In this document: positions 27,761 to 36,602 of the stretch, in pieces
Layout of the letters: every line of letters begins with the position of its first letter
Numbering within the stretch: the first letter of the stretch is position 1
NCBI RefSeq assembly: GCF_000422445.1
Contig: NZ_AULU01000003.1
Coordinates: 558,001 to 622,000 of the forward strand
Direction of reading: 5' to 3'
DNA length: 64,000 nt
Origin: Paenibacillus assamensis DSM 18201
GTDB lineage: Bacteria; Bacillota; Bacilli; Paenibacillales; Paenibacillaceae
Position numbers and translations under genes: made by a program
Notes under the pieces: model-generated
What the model saw: only the letters and a program-made list of their open reading frames with translations
Databases searched by the model: none
What the model was told of the DNA's origin: nothing

Positions 27761-27819
27761 CGTAAGAGGCTGGCTCTCTTTGCAATAATGAACAACAACG
27801 AACAATCAAATAACCTATA

Positions 27820-27868
27820 AATAACTTTCCGAATCTATTGCGTATAGAGAAGGAAGGTTATTTTTTTA
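27820..27868 (+). terminator. terminator of murB
   Basis: The arms 27820-27830 and 27852-27862 pair over 11 bp with one wobble. Seven consecutive T residues follow. Confidence 0.85.
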
Positions 27869-28359
27869 TTCACTCCTGAAGGCTGATTGTTAATGATTAC
27901 CCCCATTATTGCATGCTAAGTTAGCGTGGGACAGTCCGCATTCACAAAATTCTCCACATGAACGCATAAATAAAGATGGCACGGACAAAAGTGCAGTTAT
28001 TTTAAGTAGTAATCATCATTTTCCGATAGATAAGGACAAACATGCAGTTATTTTTCTCGATTAGGCATTTTAATAGGAAAAGAGACCAAAATAAATGCAT
28101 TTTTGACCATAATCGCACAAATGAGGATGTATTTAAGTAAAATAACTGCCTATTTGCCGCTGCTCTAAACTAGGCACAGTTATACGCTTTTAACAATGAT
28201 ATCCATGATGAAATAGATTCAATAATCATACATTCATGTTTGTTCATATTTAACTTCAAGCATAATTAGCATAGTAAAATTAACTAGAGTGCAATTTGGG
28301 ATTTTATAGTATATTGGAGTTATTAAGGAAAGGCTTACAAGAAAAAAGGGGCGTTGTTA
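27869..28359. other. gene-free stretch carrying short dispersed repeats
   Basis: I find no gene in either strand between the murB terminator and the YwaF start. The centre (27983-28150) carries at least three near-identical copies of a 21-base motif in both orientations plus a shorter half copy. Each is annotated or described separately. Confidence 0.6.
27983..28150. repeat. intergenic 21-bp repeat family, GGACAAAAGTGCAGTTATTT type
   Basis: Copies: 27983-28003 direct, 28034-28055 direct (GGACAAACATGCAGTTATTT), 28088-28108 inverted (18 of 21 bases match copy 1), and a half copy AAAATAACTGCC inverted at 28139-28150. Opposed copies could pair in RNA. From memory, similar AAATAACTGC-type intergenic motifs recur in Paenibacillus genomes; this is not verified. 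Confidence 0.65.
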
Positions 28360-29103
28360 ATGGTTTCATGGTTCGACACCTACGATCCGAACACCTTTCA
28401 AGCTTTCTCATCTGCTCATCTCGGTGCACTGCTGCTCTTTGCCGTTTCCATTATTCTGCTGTATGTGTGCCGTTTTTGGCTGCGAGATGAGAAACGCAGC
28501 AAGCGTACTAGATTTACACTAATCGGATTGCTCATCTTAGCAGAGGTATCGCTCAATATATGGTATGTGGCAGGCGGTGTATATGATGCAGCCGACACCC
28601 TCCCACTTGAGCTATGCAGTATTTCACTATATTTATGCGTGTTTATGCTGCTATTTCGCAGCCGCTTTATTTTCAGTATCGTCTACTTTACTGGTATCGG
28701 AGGAGCGCTGCAAGCATTACTAACACCTGCACTGGGCTTTCCGTTCCCTCACTTTCGATTTTTACAGTTCTTCTTAGCACATATCGTTATTATTTTAGCG
28801 GTACTATACATGGTATGGGTAGAAAAATATCGGCCAACTTGGAAATCGGTCGGGCTTGCGATGGTATTCCTCAATGTGCTGCTTGTCGTCGTAGGTTCTA
28901 TTAATTACTTGACTGGCGGCAACTATATGTTCTTGGCGCGCAAGCCGGAAACTGCTTCTTTATTGGACGTGCTCGGCCCCTATCCATGGTATATTATATC
29001 ACTGGAAGCCGTTGCTTTTATTATGTTTATTATACTGTATGCGCCGTTTGGAATATCGGCCTGGAGACGGCGTAAAAGAGGATTTATCTACTACGGACAA
29101 TAA
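28360..29103 (+). CDS. YwaF/TIGR02206-family integral membrane protein
   Basis: This protein of about 247 residues has six to seven membrane helices. The N-terminal motif SWFDTYDPNTFQAFSSAHLG, the LPLELCSISLYL segment and YLTGGNYMFLARKPETAS match the TIGR02206 (B. subtilis YwaF) family. The function of that family is not known. ATG 28360 follows GGGG by eight bases. It is a single gene after a long non-coding gap and ends in a hairpin. Confidence 0.85.
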   Translation: MVSWFDTYDPNTFQAFSSAHLGALLLFAVSIILLYVCRFWLRDEKRSKRTRFTLIGLLILAEVSLNIWYVAGGVYDAADTLPLELCSISLYLCVFMLLFRSRFIFSIVYFTGIGGALQALLTPALGFPFPHFRFLQFFLAHIVIILAVLYMVWVEKYRPTWKSVGLAMVFLNVLLVVVGSINYLTGGNYMFLARKPETASLLDVLGPYPWYIISLEAVAFIMFIILYAPFGISAWRRRKRGFIYYGQ

Positions 29104-29144
29104 GAGCAGGTCATCCGATGCAAAAATCGGAGCCTGCTCTTTCC
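29101..29144 (+). terminator. probable terminator of the ywaF-like gene
   Basis: The outer arms 29102-29110 and 29133-29141 and the inner arms TCCGAT and ATCGGA make a nested stem. The tail TTTCC is short, so strength is uncertain. Confidence 0.6.
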
Positions 29145-29205
29145 ATTATCTTACGATGCAAATACGTTATCTGAACCGATTTACTGCCAATCACTCTACC
29201 TCTCA

Positions 29206-30102
29206 TCAGCCAAACACACCGCTGCCCTGAATAATATCCTCTTCTTTCATCAAGGTCGCTTCTGCAATACTGACATTGTTGCGCTTGAGAAAGGATTGCA
29301 CGATATGATAGCCAACGGCATAACCCGCACCATAAGACATCCCTACAGGTGTATACCCTTGCGCCTTGGCTACTTCATCACCAAACATATAGCCGCTTAT
29401 CCCATCAAATCCTTTATTCCCTAGAACCGTACGCATCACTTCAATCGAGTAAGCAAGATCATCTTCATCCAGCGAGGTCACCCATGGCCCAATAAGTTCC
29501 TCACCATACATAGCAGTTGCAAAGGATTCAGCTAGTCCTTCAATAATCATATATTCCCCTAGCGTGACATCTCCATGGCTCCAATTAAAATACGAAAAGC
29601 GAATATTATGATGGAACTCGTGCGCAATCAAGGTAGGTAGCCGCTTAAGATTGTACTCATTTGGATACATATAAAGCTGAATGAAACCAGGAATACCACC
29701 GAAGCCAGAGTAGCCATTATGCAGCTTTAACTTTTCTGGATTGCCAAAATACAATCCTGCTATCAGCTTCTCTCTCGCCACTCGTAATTCAGCTTGCTCC
29801 GCATAGTGAATACATTCCTGTAAAGAGCGCTGCAACATGTCTTCCGCTTGATTCGCCTTGATCATATCCACGGCAGCTAAGCCGCGCTTATCTTCGTCCA
29901 ACGCTAATATCCCCATCATTTCACAAGCCATAACTACATCATATCCGCCCTCTGTCGTTGGCTTCAACGGCACTTGGATTGTGCTCCACATGTCCTCAAA
30001 TGGCCCCATCATCTCATACCGAAAATAGTCACGACGCTTTTCCATAGGCAGCTGATAGAGCTCCTGATATTGTTTTATCGTATCTACCCATTGAATATTC
30101 AT
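29206..30102 (-). CDS. DUF2268 (YjaZ-like) putative zinc metalloprotease
   Basis: This 298-residue protein has the zinc-protease helix LPTLIAHEFHHNIRFSYFNW, in which HEFHH supplies two metal His and the general-base Glu. A downstream IIEGLAESFAT provides a candidate third ligand (Glu). This is the layout of DUF2268 proteins, predicted zinc-dependent proteases. No signal peptide is seen, so it should be cytoplasmic. GAGGAGTGAG precedes ATG 30102. It follows the glycosyltransferase gene after about 110 bp on the same strand. Confidence 0.85.
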   Translation of the reverse strand: MNIQWVDTIKQYQELYQLPMEKRRDYFRYEMMGPFEDMWSTIQVPLKPTTEGGYDVVMACEMMGILALDEDKRGLAAVDMIKANQAEDMLQRSLQECIHYAEQAELRVAREKLIAGLYFGNPEKLKLHNGYSGFGGIPGFIQLYMYPNEYNLKRLPTLIAHEFHHNIRFSYFNWSHGDVTLGEYMIIEGLAESFATAMYGEELIGPWVTSLDEDDLAYSIEVMRTVLGNKGFDGISGYMFGDEVAKAQGYTPVGMSYGAGYAVGYHIVQSFLKRNNVSIAEATLMKEEDIIQGSGVFG

Positions 30103-30215
30103 GTTGACTCACTCCTCACATTTCGTTAGGCTCATTGTGCTGCGCTGTTGCTAAACAACACACTAAACGATCTCGTAACGTGAGGGTCAAGAAGATATTT
30201 ATCATAGTTACAAAC

Positions 30216-31439
30216 TCACATAGAAGGCACGCTTATTCGATGCAGCCGCTGTTCAATCAACTCCACTGCACGCATAGTTCCTCCCGTATCTTCAATATGT
30301 TCGCTCATTTGCTTGACTCGCGCTAACATACAATCGTTGCCTGCAACGGTTTTGACCGCCTCACGCAGCGTATCCACGGTTACATCCTCTGGCTTCAAAT
30401 AATAACCCAGCCCTAATGCGGCTACACGCTTGGCCGTTATCTCTTGCTCTAGCATCTGCGGAATGACGACCAGAGGGACATGATGCAGCATCGCCTCCAT
30501 CGTACTATTCATGCCGCCATGAGAAATAAATAACTTTGTATGTTTCAACACAGACAATTGCGGGACACTCTCATGAATTTCAAAGTTATCAGGGATATGC
30601 AGCAGTTGATCGCGGTCTATTTGCTTACCAATGACTAGAACAACATGCCACGATGTATGGCCGAACGCTTCTATACATTGATTGAAAAACTCAGGCCAAT
30701 CATTAAATACAGTTCCGAGCGAGATGTAAAGAACAGGTCGTCCGTCTGCTGGCGGATTCCAGCTCAATGGATTATGCTCTGTACGGAGACAAGGCCCTAC
30801 GAAGTGATAACGATCATCAAAGCTTTCTCCCGCGTAGTGGATCATTCGAGGCATAAAAATAATCGATAATTGGCTGCCGAATAGTAACGATTCCAGCGTT
30901 ACCCCTTCGATCTGGAGACTATCAAGATATTGAGATACCCTTTTTTTAAAATCCTCCATTCCAGGGATCTGCTTCGTGACTTCTTCGATACTGTCCTGCT
31001 TGCTTCTAGGATAGGAGGAACAAAGCTCGATCGCAGGAACGCCCCACTTCACAGCTACCGCACTGGCTATCCAAGCCATAAAGTCGTACAATACCAAATC
31101 TGGGCGATCATCCTCGTAAATCTCTTCGAGCTGCGGCAGCATTTGCTGGGCTTCTTGGAAAAATAGCTCCATAGGATCGAGCGAATGTTCAAAACCCTGC
31201 CTTTTCAAAACGATATTCGCTGGGATAACCGATGCATAAATACGCGCCTCCGCACCTGCTGCCTCTACAACTGGCACGAACTCTTCCGTGACCACGTACG
31301 TAACCCGATGCCCACGATTCACCAACTCCTCCACTATTCCTAATGTAGGGTTAATATGGCCGTGAGCACGAATATTTACGACAGCAATATGTTTTCGCTG
31401 AGAAACATCACCTTTATAAGTAGTATAGGGATCGGTCAT
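30216..31439 (-). CDS. macrolide-type UDP-glycosyltransferase (MGT, YjiC-like)
   Basis: This 407-residue GT-B enzyme of family GT1 transfers sugars from a UDP-sugar to small hydrophobic acceptors such as macrolides or flavonoids. The N-terminal part reads HIAVVNIRAHGHINPTLGIV; the His in this loop is the usual catalytic base. The C-terminal nucleotide-sugar signature is LFISHGGMNSTMEAMLHHVP followed by PQMLEQ. An N-terminal extension of about 15 residues precedes the first strand. Its ATG overlaps the stop of the upstream Cys-rich gene as ATGA, so translation is coupled. The acceptor is unknown. Confidence 0.9.
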   Translation of the reverse strand: MTDPYTTYKGDVSQRKHIAVVNIRAHGHINPTLGIVEELVNRGHRVTYVVTEEFVPVVEAAGAEARIYASVIPANIVLKRQGFEHSLDPMELFFQEAQQMLPQLEEIYEDDRPDLVLYDFMAWIASAVAVKWGVPAIELCSSYPRSKQDSIEEVTKQIPGMEDFKKRVSQYLDSLQIEGVTLESLLFGSQLSIIFMPRMIHYAGESFDDRYHFVGPCLRTEHNPLSWNPPADGRPVLYISLGTVFNDWPEFFNQCIEAFGHTSWHVVLVIGKQIDRDQLLHIPDNFEIHESVPQLSVLKHTKLFISHGGMNSTMEAMLHHVPLVVIPQMLEQEITAKRVAALGLGYYLKPEDVTVDTLREAVKTVAGNDCMLARVKQMSEHIEDTGGTMRAVELIEQRLHRISVPSM

Positions 31440-31675
31440 CTACATTCCTCCTTGTACGGACATGTACGACAATGTTTTTTGCTCTTAGAAATACAGTGAA
31501 GATATTGTGAGTCGTTCGTAGGTGCAGCTTTGCAGTATAAACAAACAGGGTACATAGAGGGGCTTGAAGTAGTGAACATGGAGGAAATAATACTAGAAGC
31601 AGATATCAACGAGTTCACACCATTCTGATGCGAGTTATGAGATGGACCAGATGAATCGGATCGTAGATTAAACAT
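31436..31675 (-). CDS. small Cys-rich protein coupled to the glycosyltransferase
   Basis: This 79-residue protein starts at ATG 31675 after AAGGGAAG; the frame opens 18 codons earlier without a ribosome binding site. The first half is Ser/Asn/His-rich and looks unstructured. The last 36 residues hold six Cys spaced C-x2-C-x12-C-x7-C-x2-C-x5-C, ending CRTCPYKEECR, which could bind zinc or an iron-sulfur cluster or form disulfides. No signal peptide is present. It overlaps the glycosyltransferase start by four bases. I do not recognise the family. A partner or substrate of the glycosyltransferase is possible but unproven. Confidence 0.6.
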   Translation of the reverse strand: MFNLRSDSSGPSHNSHQNGVNSLISASSIISSMFTTSSPSMYPVCLYCKAAPTNDSQYLHCISKSKKHCRTCPYKEECR

Positions 31676-31738
31676 TTTATCACTTCCCTTATCCATTTCT
31701 ACTATAAATTGTAATAAAATCTTTATCATCTTTCAATG

Positions 31739-31780
31739 CAAAAAGGCTGTCCTCTGATGACGAATCAGTGAACAGCCTTT
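31739..31780 (-). terminator. terminator of the SWIM-MoxR-VWA operon
   Basis: The arms 31772-31780 and 31742-31750 pair perfectly, with an inner CTGAT/ATCAG stem. Five T residues follow on the minus strand (A-run 31740-31744). Confidence 0.85.
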
Positions 31781-31829
31781 AAACATTGATTAAAGTTATC
31801 TATAACAAGAGAAGAGGAATAAACTGCCG

Positions 31830-33047
31830 CTATCTTTCCTTTGTCTTCTCCACTCGTTTCGCCAGCTCGAACAGATCATAACCTTTTAAAGCACCCTCTA
31901 CTAATTCTGGCAGCAAGGCAGGGGTACAAGCAAAACAAGGAGTACCGTCTTTGGACAGTGTCTTCGCTAAATTTTCATCATAATAAGGCTGACCTTGGTC
32001 AGACAAAGCAAGCAAACACATTGTCCTCACTCCTGCCTCCCGCAGTTCACGCATGCGACGAATTAAGGCTCCACGATTCCCACCCTCATATAGATCAGAT
32101 ACGATGATAAATAGCGTCTTTTTCGGTTCTTCGATAAAGGTTTCACAATAAGCAACTGACTTATTTATATCTGTTCCGCCACCCAGCTGAATACCGAACA
32201 GCATATCCACCGGATCATTGGCACACTGCTCCGTCAAGTCTACGACCTCTGTATCAAAGACCACGACGCGTGTGTTTAAGGCTGGTATACTCGCAAAAAT
32301 GGAGCCAATAACAGAAGCCCAAATTACCGAATCTGCCATTGAGCCACTTTGATCGATATCTACGATAACGGTCCATTCCTTACTGCGCTGTGCACGATCA
32401 AAGAAGTAAAACTTCTCAGGAATTATTTTTTTGCGCTCCCTATCATAATGCTTCAAGTTACGCTGAATCGTTCGTTTCCAGTCGATCCCGCTCACGGAAG
32501 GAAGCGGCGAGTGCTGGCGACGATTTAACGCTCCTGTGACAGCACGTCGTATATCATGCTCCAGTAGCTTTACTAGATCATCTACAACTGTCTGAACAAG
32601 CATTCTTGCCGTTTCTTTCGTCTGTTCAGGAATCTTCCCTTTTAAAGACAATAATGTGCCGATAAGCTGAATGTCTGGCTTCACTTGGGCTAGCACTTCC
32701 GGTTCGAACAAGAGCTGCTTCCAGCCTTTTCGCTCCATCGCATCATGCTGAATAATCGACACCACATCATCCGGAAAAAAGGAGCGAACATCGCCAAGCC
32801 ACTTCGACAGATGTGGTGCTGATTTACCATTTCCCGCACCTCGTTTCCCTGCAGAAGCACCACCGCTTGATTGATCCATCCCCTGCGTATCATCGTAAAT
32901 TTCAGATAGCGCTTGGTCCATAATTCGTTCTTCATCTGTTAGTCCAGTCGAACCTCCTGAACCATAGTCCGCTAATTGCTGTTCAGCGGATTGACCGAGT
33001 ATGAGCCGCCAACGTGAGATTGATTTCACATCTACAATTGTACTCAT
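31830..33047 (-). CDS. VWA-domain protein, last gene of MoxR operon
   Basis: This protein of about 405 residues has an N-terminal half rich in helices. The C-terminal von Willebrand A domain has the MIDAS motif DIDQSGSMADS, the conserved Thr in LGGGTDINKSV and the Asp in FIIVSDLYEGG, so metal binding looks intact. VWA proteins paired with MoxR ATPases act as substrate adaptors or metal-dependent clamps. The frame opens at 33074 inside the previous gene. ATG 33047, one base after that gene's stop and preceded by GAGGA, is preferred and gives the MST... N-terminus shared with its neighbours. Confidence 0.88.
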   Translation of the reverse strand: MSTIVDVKSISRWRLILGQSAEQQLADYGSGGSTGLTDEERIMDQALSEIYDDTQGMDQSSGGASAGKRGAGNGKSAPHLSKWLGDVRSFFPDDVVSIIQHDAMERKGWKQLLFEPEVLAQVKPDIQLIGTLLSLKGKIPEQTKETARMLVQTVVDDLVKLLEHDIRRAVTGALNRRQHSPLPSVSGIDWKRTIQRNLKHYDRERKKIIPEKFYFFDRAQRSKEWTVIVDIDQSGSMADSVIWASVIGSIFASIPALNTRVVVFDTEVVDLTEQCANDPVDMLFGIQLGGGTDINKSVAYCETFIEEPKKTLFIIVSDLYEGGNRGALIRRMRELREAGVRTMCLLALSDQGQPYYDENLAKTLSKDGTPCFACTPALLPELVEGALKGYDLFELAKRVEKTKER

Positions 33048-33048
33048 A

Positions 33049-35427
33049 TTAAAAATCCTCGAAGTCAAAATCATTCAATTGTTGCAGCATGTTCGCTTCG
33101 TCCTCCTTCAACTCTGCACTGAGCACCTCTTCTACTTGCTCAGCTTGCACACCCCACAACTCGCCTAATAGCTCCGCAATCATAACTTTCTCTCGTGGTG
33201 CAAACGTACTGAATGCACGCCGCAAAAATACTAATGCACGAACAAACTCTTCATCTTCAAGAGATTCGATATAGTCATTTAGTTGTTCCCATAGGCTCAT
33301 TCGCGACAACAGTGCATAACGATTGCGCATCGATAATCCCTCGAACCAACCTGCACCGATGTCTGCTGGTATACCAGGAGACAGACGGCGCGACACCTCC
33401 TCTGCACATTGCTGAGCAGAGATCGCATTGCGTTCCAACAGTATCGCACAAGCAAAGCCCGACAACCGCGGATTACGGTCATCACGTTCTGCAAGTTTAG
33501 CAAGCTCCTGCAGCCATAATACTTCCTCTACCTGCTCACTATGATCTAGTGAGACACTGTTTAGTTCATTCATCGCTGCAATCATGGATGTAGCAGCTTC
33601 ATCATTACAACCGCTCGCATCCAATAAAAATAAACATGCGCGCATAAATAGTTGTTCAAGCAGTGGTAAAAGTGGTGACGTGTCGATTCGCCTCACATCA
33701 CCATAGCGAATAATCATCGACAACTCACGTGCTGCGGCTGCGATTTGAATGACATCACGGCTGTCTGCCGCGATACGCTGCAGCGTCTGACGCGCAGCCT
33801 CCATCTGTGTAAGCATCGCACATTCACATGCAGTGCGTATAAGCTTAGACGCATCGGTAATCGTCGTACAAGCTTCCATTTTCTGCTGCAATACATAAGC
33901 AGATGCCACTTCAATCGTTTCACCGAGCAGCGTCGATTCGACGACTTCAATCTCTACCTCAGGCGACCATTGAAGAACCCAGTGTTCTGCCCAAGTCGCA
34001 TTCTCTTGTCCGCTTGCTCGCTGTTTCGCCAACGAAATACCCAACAAGCTCAATCTATGAAATAAAGTGGAGCGATGCAAATCTAGAAAAGCAGATTCCT
34101 CAGACTTGACTCGTCGATTTTCCCGTAAATCTAATGCTACATCTGTCGCTACCGTTGACTTATACTTCTCCAACTTCAACTGCTTAAGCAGCCGGTTCAA
34201 ATCATCCTGGATAGGCGTCTGGCTAACCCCATCGGCGAGCAAACCGATTGCAGTTCCGACATCAACTCTAGCTAATGCCTCAGCAACAACTGCGAGTTCC
34301 CCGCGACCTAATAGCGTCTGCGCAGCATCGCGCAAATCACGCAGCGTTGGTGCACTTCCCTCGTGCAGCGCTGCTAAAGCATGAGCCAGTCGAACTGCCT
34401 CAATCACCTCAGCTGTGGAGCGATGTGTACCACTCTCACGCAGCAACCGTGCAACACTTGCTAAATAGTGTTCGGGCAGATCTTCTAGTGTGCCATCCAT
34501 CATTCGCTGCCACATCATCTCATAGTAATGGGGAGCATTATTTCCTGCACCATAACCAGACATCGTCGACAGCTTGTAATAAGAATACGGCATAAGTGTC
34601 AGTTTCGAGCTTCGCCTTGGCAGTAATGCTAACTCCTCATCGGTCATGGCTGCCGATAGATCCGATAATGCTTCAGCATGATACGCACCACACACAACGA
34701 CGATCTTACTAGGATCATGTCCGGCTGCAATCGTCTCCTTAATTTGCCGACGCATGTATGCCTCACGAATTGCATTGTAGGCATATTCTGTATGCTCATA
34801 ACGTCGTTCTCTTGCTTCCAATAGGTCACGCATCTGAGCGGAGAAGGATAGAATCGCAGATTGATATGCACCTTTATTCAAGTTGTGCTCGTAATAACGC
34901 TCCCAGTACATATCATAGTCGTACTCACCAGCCAAGGTGGCAATCCGTTGATAGATGGACGATTCACTTTCTTCGCCTCGCTCTTCTACAACTGTTCCAC
35001 CAGCGTTACATTCTCCGTGTCCTTGTTCTTGTAATGAAGTCGATGCTTCATCCACTTCCTCCTTCGCTGACGTTGAAGACCTCACGCTTTGCAGCGCAAG
35101 CGTTACAGCTGTTGGCAAGTCAATAAAGGCTGCCATCGCATCATTTTCTTCTGCCCACTTCATCGCCTGATATTCCGGCGAATAGATAGCAAAGGGCCAC
35201 ATCGCTGTCCGCACAGGCAGCTCATCCGTAAACGCTAAAATTGCCACAGGCGGCTTCGTCACTCGATTCGTTAAATGACGTATCTCTGATGTAGCATCGG
35301 ACGGCCCTTCTATGAGAATCGCGGTTGGACGAATATGATCCAAATCATCTAGCAAATGCTTTGCACCGGCGGGAGACAAATGACGCACGCCAAAAATGTG
35401 CACGGCCTCTTTTGCTATCGTGCTCAC
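33049..35427 (-). CDS. DUF5682-family protein of the MoxR operon
   Basis: This is a 792-residue cytoplasmic protein. The N-terminal 290 residues look catalytic: FGVRHLSPAG (His16), AILIEGPSD (Glu40) and VVVCGAYHAEAL resemble the His-Glu and GxxH landmarks of the TraB/ChaN/erythromycin-esterase-like superfamily. The remaining about 500 residues are helical and HEAT-like. The family name is from recognition of the N-terminus; no reaction is established. GTG 35427 follows AAGGAGTTGAACGA and overlaps the MoxR stop by four bases. Confidence 0.82.
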   Translation of the reverse strand: MSTIAKEAVHIFGVRHLSPAGAKHLLDDLDHIRPTAILIEGPSDATSEIRHLTNRVTKPPVAILAFTDELPVRTAMWPFAIYSPEYQAMKWAEENDAMAAFIDLPTAVTLALQSVRSSTSAKEEVDEASTSLQEQGHGECNAGGTVVEERGEESESSIYQRIATLAGEYDYDMYWERYYEHNLNKGAYQSAILSFSAQMRDLLEARERRYEHTEYAYNAIREAYMRRQIKETIAAGHDPSKIVVVCGAYHAEALSDLSAAMTDEELALLPRRSSKLTLMPYSYYKLSTMSGYGAGNNAPHYYEMMWQRMMDGTLEDLPEHYLASVARLLRESGTHRSTAEVIEAVRLAHALAALHEGSAPTLRDLRDAAQTLLGRGELAVVAEALARVDVGTAIGLLADGVSQTPIQDDLNRLLKQLKLEKYKSTVATDVALDLRENRRVKSEESAFLDLHRSTLFHRLSLLGISLAKQRASGQENATWAEHWVLQWSPEVEIEVVESTLLGETIEVASAYVLQQKMEACTTITDASKLIRTACECAMLTQMEAARQTLQRIAADSRDVIQIAAAARELSMIIRYGDVRRIDTSPLLPLLEQLFMRACLFLLDASGCNDEAATSMIAAMNELNSVSLDHSEQVEEVLWLQELAKLAERDDRNPRLSGFACAILLERNAISAQQCAEEVSRRLSPGIPADIGAGWFEGLSMRNRYALLSRMSLWEQLNDYIESLEDEEFVRALVFLRRAFSTFAPREKVMIAELLGELWGVQAEQVEEVLSAELKEDEANMLQQLNDFDFEDF

Positions 35428-36527
35428 TCGTTCAACTCCTTACAAGCCGTATACAAGCCTCTCCATTCCGCTCCACGCTTCTTCATAACGTTATCAAGAT
35501 ACTCTTTCCAGACGAGCTTGTCTTTGACGTCATCTTTTACGATCGCACCTTGCAAACCAGCCGCTAAATCCTCATCCGTCAATTCACCACTGCCGAAGCT
35601 TGCCGCAAGCGCCATACTATTGGTTAATAGGGAAATTGCCTCTGCCGTAGAAATGACACCAGCAGGAGATTTGACCTTCTCCTTCTTGTCGAGTGTCATT
35701 CCGTTGCGCAGTTCACGGAAGATCGTAACGACTTTGTGCAGCGCCTCATCCGCTGGAGCAGCCGATTGCAAATCATACGCAGCTGCAATCTCCTGCACTC
35801 GCTTCTTCACAATCTCGACCTCAGTCTCCATATCAGAAGGAGTAGGTAGTACAACAATATTGAAACGGCGCTTCAAAGCTGCCGACATTTCATTAACACC
35901 ACGGTCTCTCGTATTAGCCGTAGCAATAATCGAGAATCCTTTATGAGCACTCACTTCCTTGCCAAGCTCAGGCACTGAAATGGTCTTCTCAGACAAAATA
36001 GAGATAAGCGCATCCTGCACCTCTGATGCACAACGCGATATTTCCTCAAAGCGTGCAATGCCGCCTGCTTCCATCGCACGCATAATTGGGCTTTGCACCA
36101 ATGCCTCAGGTGTCGGACCATTCGCTAGCAGCATCGCATAGTTCCAAGAATAGCGCACCTGCTCCTCTGTCGTGCCTGCTGTCCCTTGTACAACAAGACC
36201 AGAATGGCCGTAGATTGCTGCCGTCAAATTTTCAGACAACCACGATTTAGCCGTACCTGGTTCACCGATTAGCAAGAGAGCACGGTCAGTTACCAACGTC
36301 GCGATCGCCATTTCTACTAATCTTTTATTTCCGATATATTTGGGCGTAATAACGGTTTTACCCGCCTTGCCGCCAGTAATAAACGTAAATACAGCCTGCG
36401 GCGACATTTGCCACCCTGTCGGCACTTTGCCTTTATCAGCCTTAATTAGCGCAGCGATTTCATCCGCGTATAAGCGCTCTGCTGGTAAGCGCATCATGTT
36501 TTCCGTCTGTTTTTGAATTGTCGACAT
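35424..36527 (-). CDS. MoxR-type AAA+ ATPase
   Basis: This AAA+ ATPase of about 367 residues has the Walker A GEPGTAKSW, a Walker B-like segment IARFEEISRC (Glu present; the usual leading hydrophobic-Asp is altered to RFEE), and sensor 1 in SIIATANTRDRGVNEM. The arginine-rich KRRFNIVVLPTPSD follows, with a C-terminal helical lid. MoxR ATPases act with VWA proteins to remodel or insert cofactors into partners. The frame opens at 36590, but GGGAGATG before ATG 36527 fixes the start. It overlaps the DUF5682 gene by four bases. Confidence 0.9.
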   Translation of the reverse strand: MSTIQKQTENMMRLPAERLYADEIAALIKADKGKVPTGWQMSPQAVFTFITGGKAGKTVITPKYIGNKRLVEMAIATLVTDRALLLIGEPGTAKSWLSENLTAAIYGHSGLVVQGTAGTTEEQVRYSWNYAMLLANGPTPEALVQSPIMRAMEAGGIARFEEISRCASEVQDALISILSEKTISVPELGKEVSAHKGFSIIATANTRDRGVNEMSAALKRRFNIVVLPTPSDMETEVEIVKKRVQEIAAAYDLQSAAPADEALHKVVTIFRELRNGMTLDKKEKVKSPAGVISTAEAISLLTNSMALAASFGSGELTDEDLAAGLQGAIVKDDVKDKLVWKEYLDNVMKKRGAEWRGLYTACKELNE

Positions 36528-36602
36528 ATTTTCATCTCCCGTTTCGGATATATAACGAGCAAAATTTATTTTGCTAACAAATAATATCAATTGTAAAGAC
36601 TG

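Noticed and set aside
33745..34595. Several plus-strand frames inside the DUF5682 gene
   Set aside because: They are antisense shadows of a well-supported 792-codon gene, without ribosome binding sites or recognisable domains.
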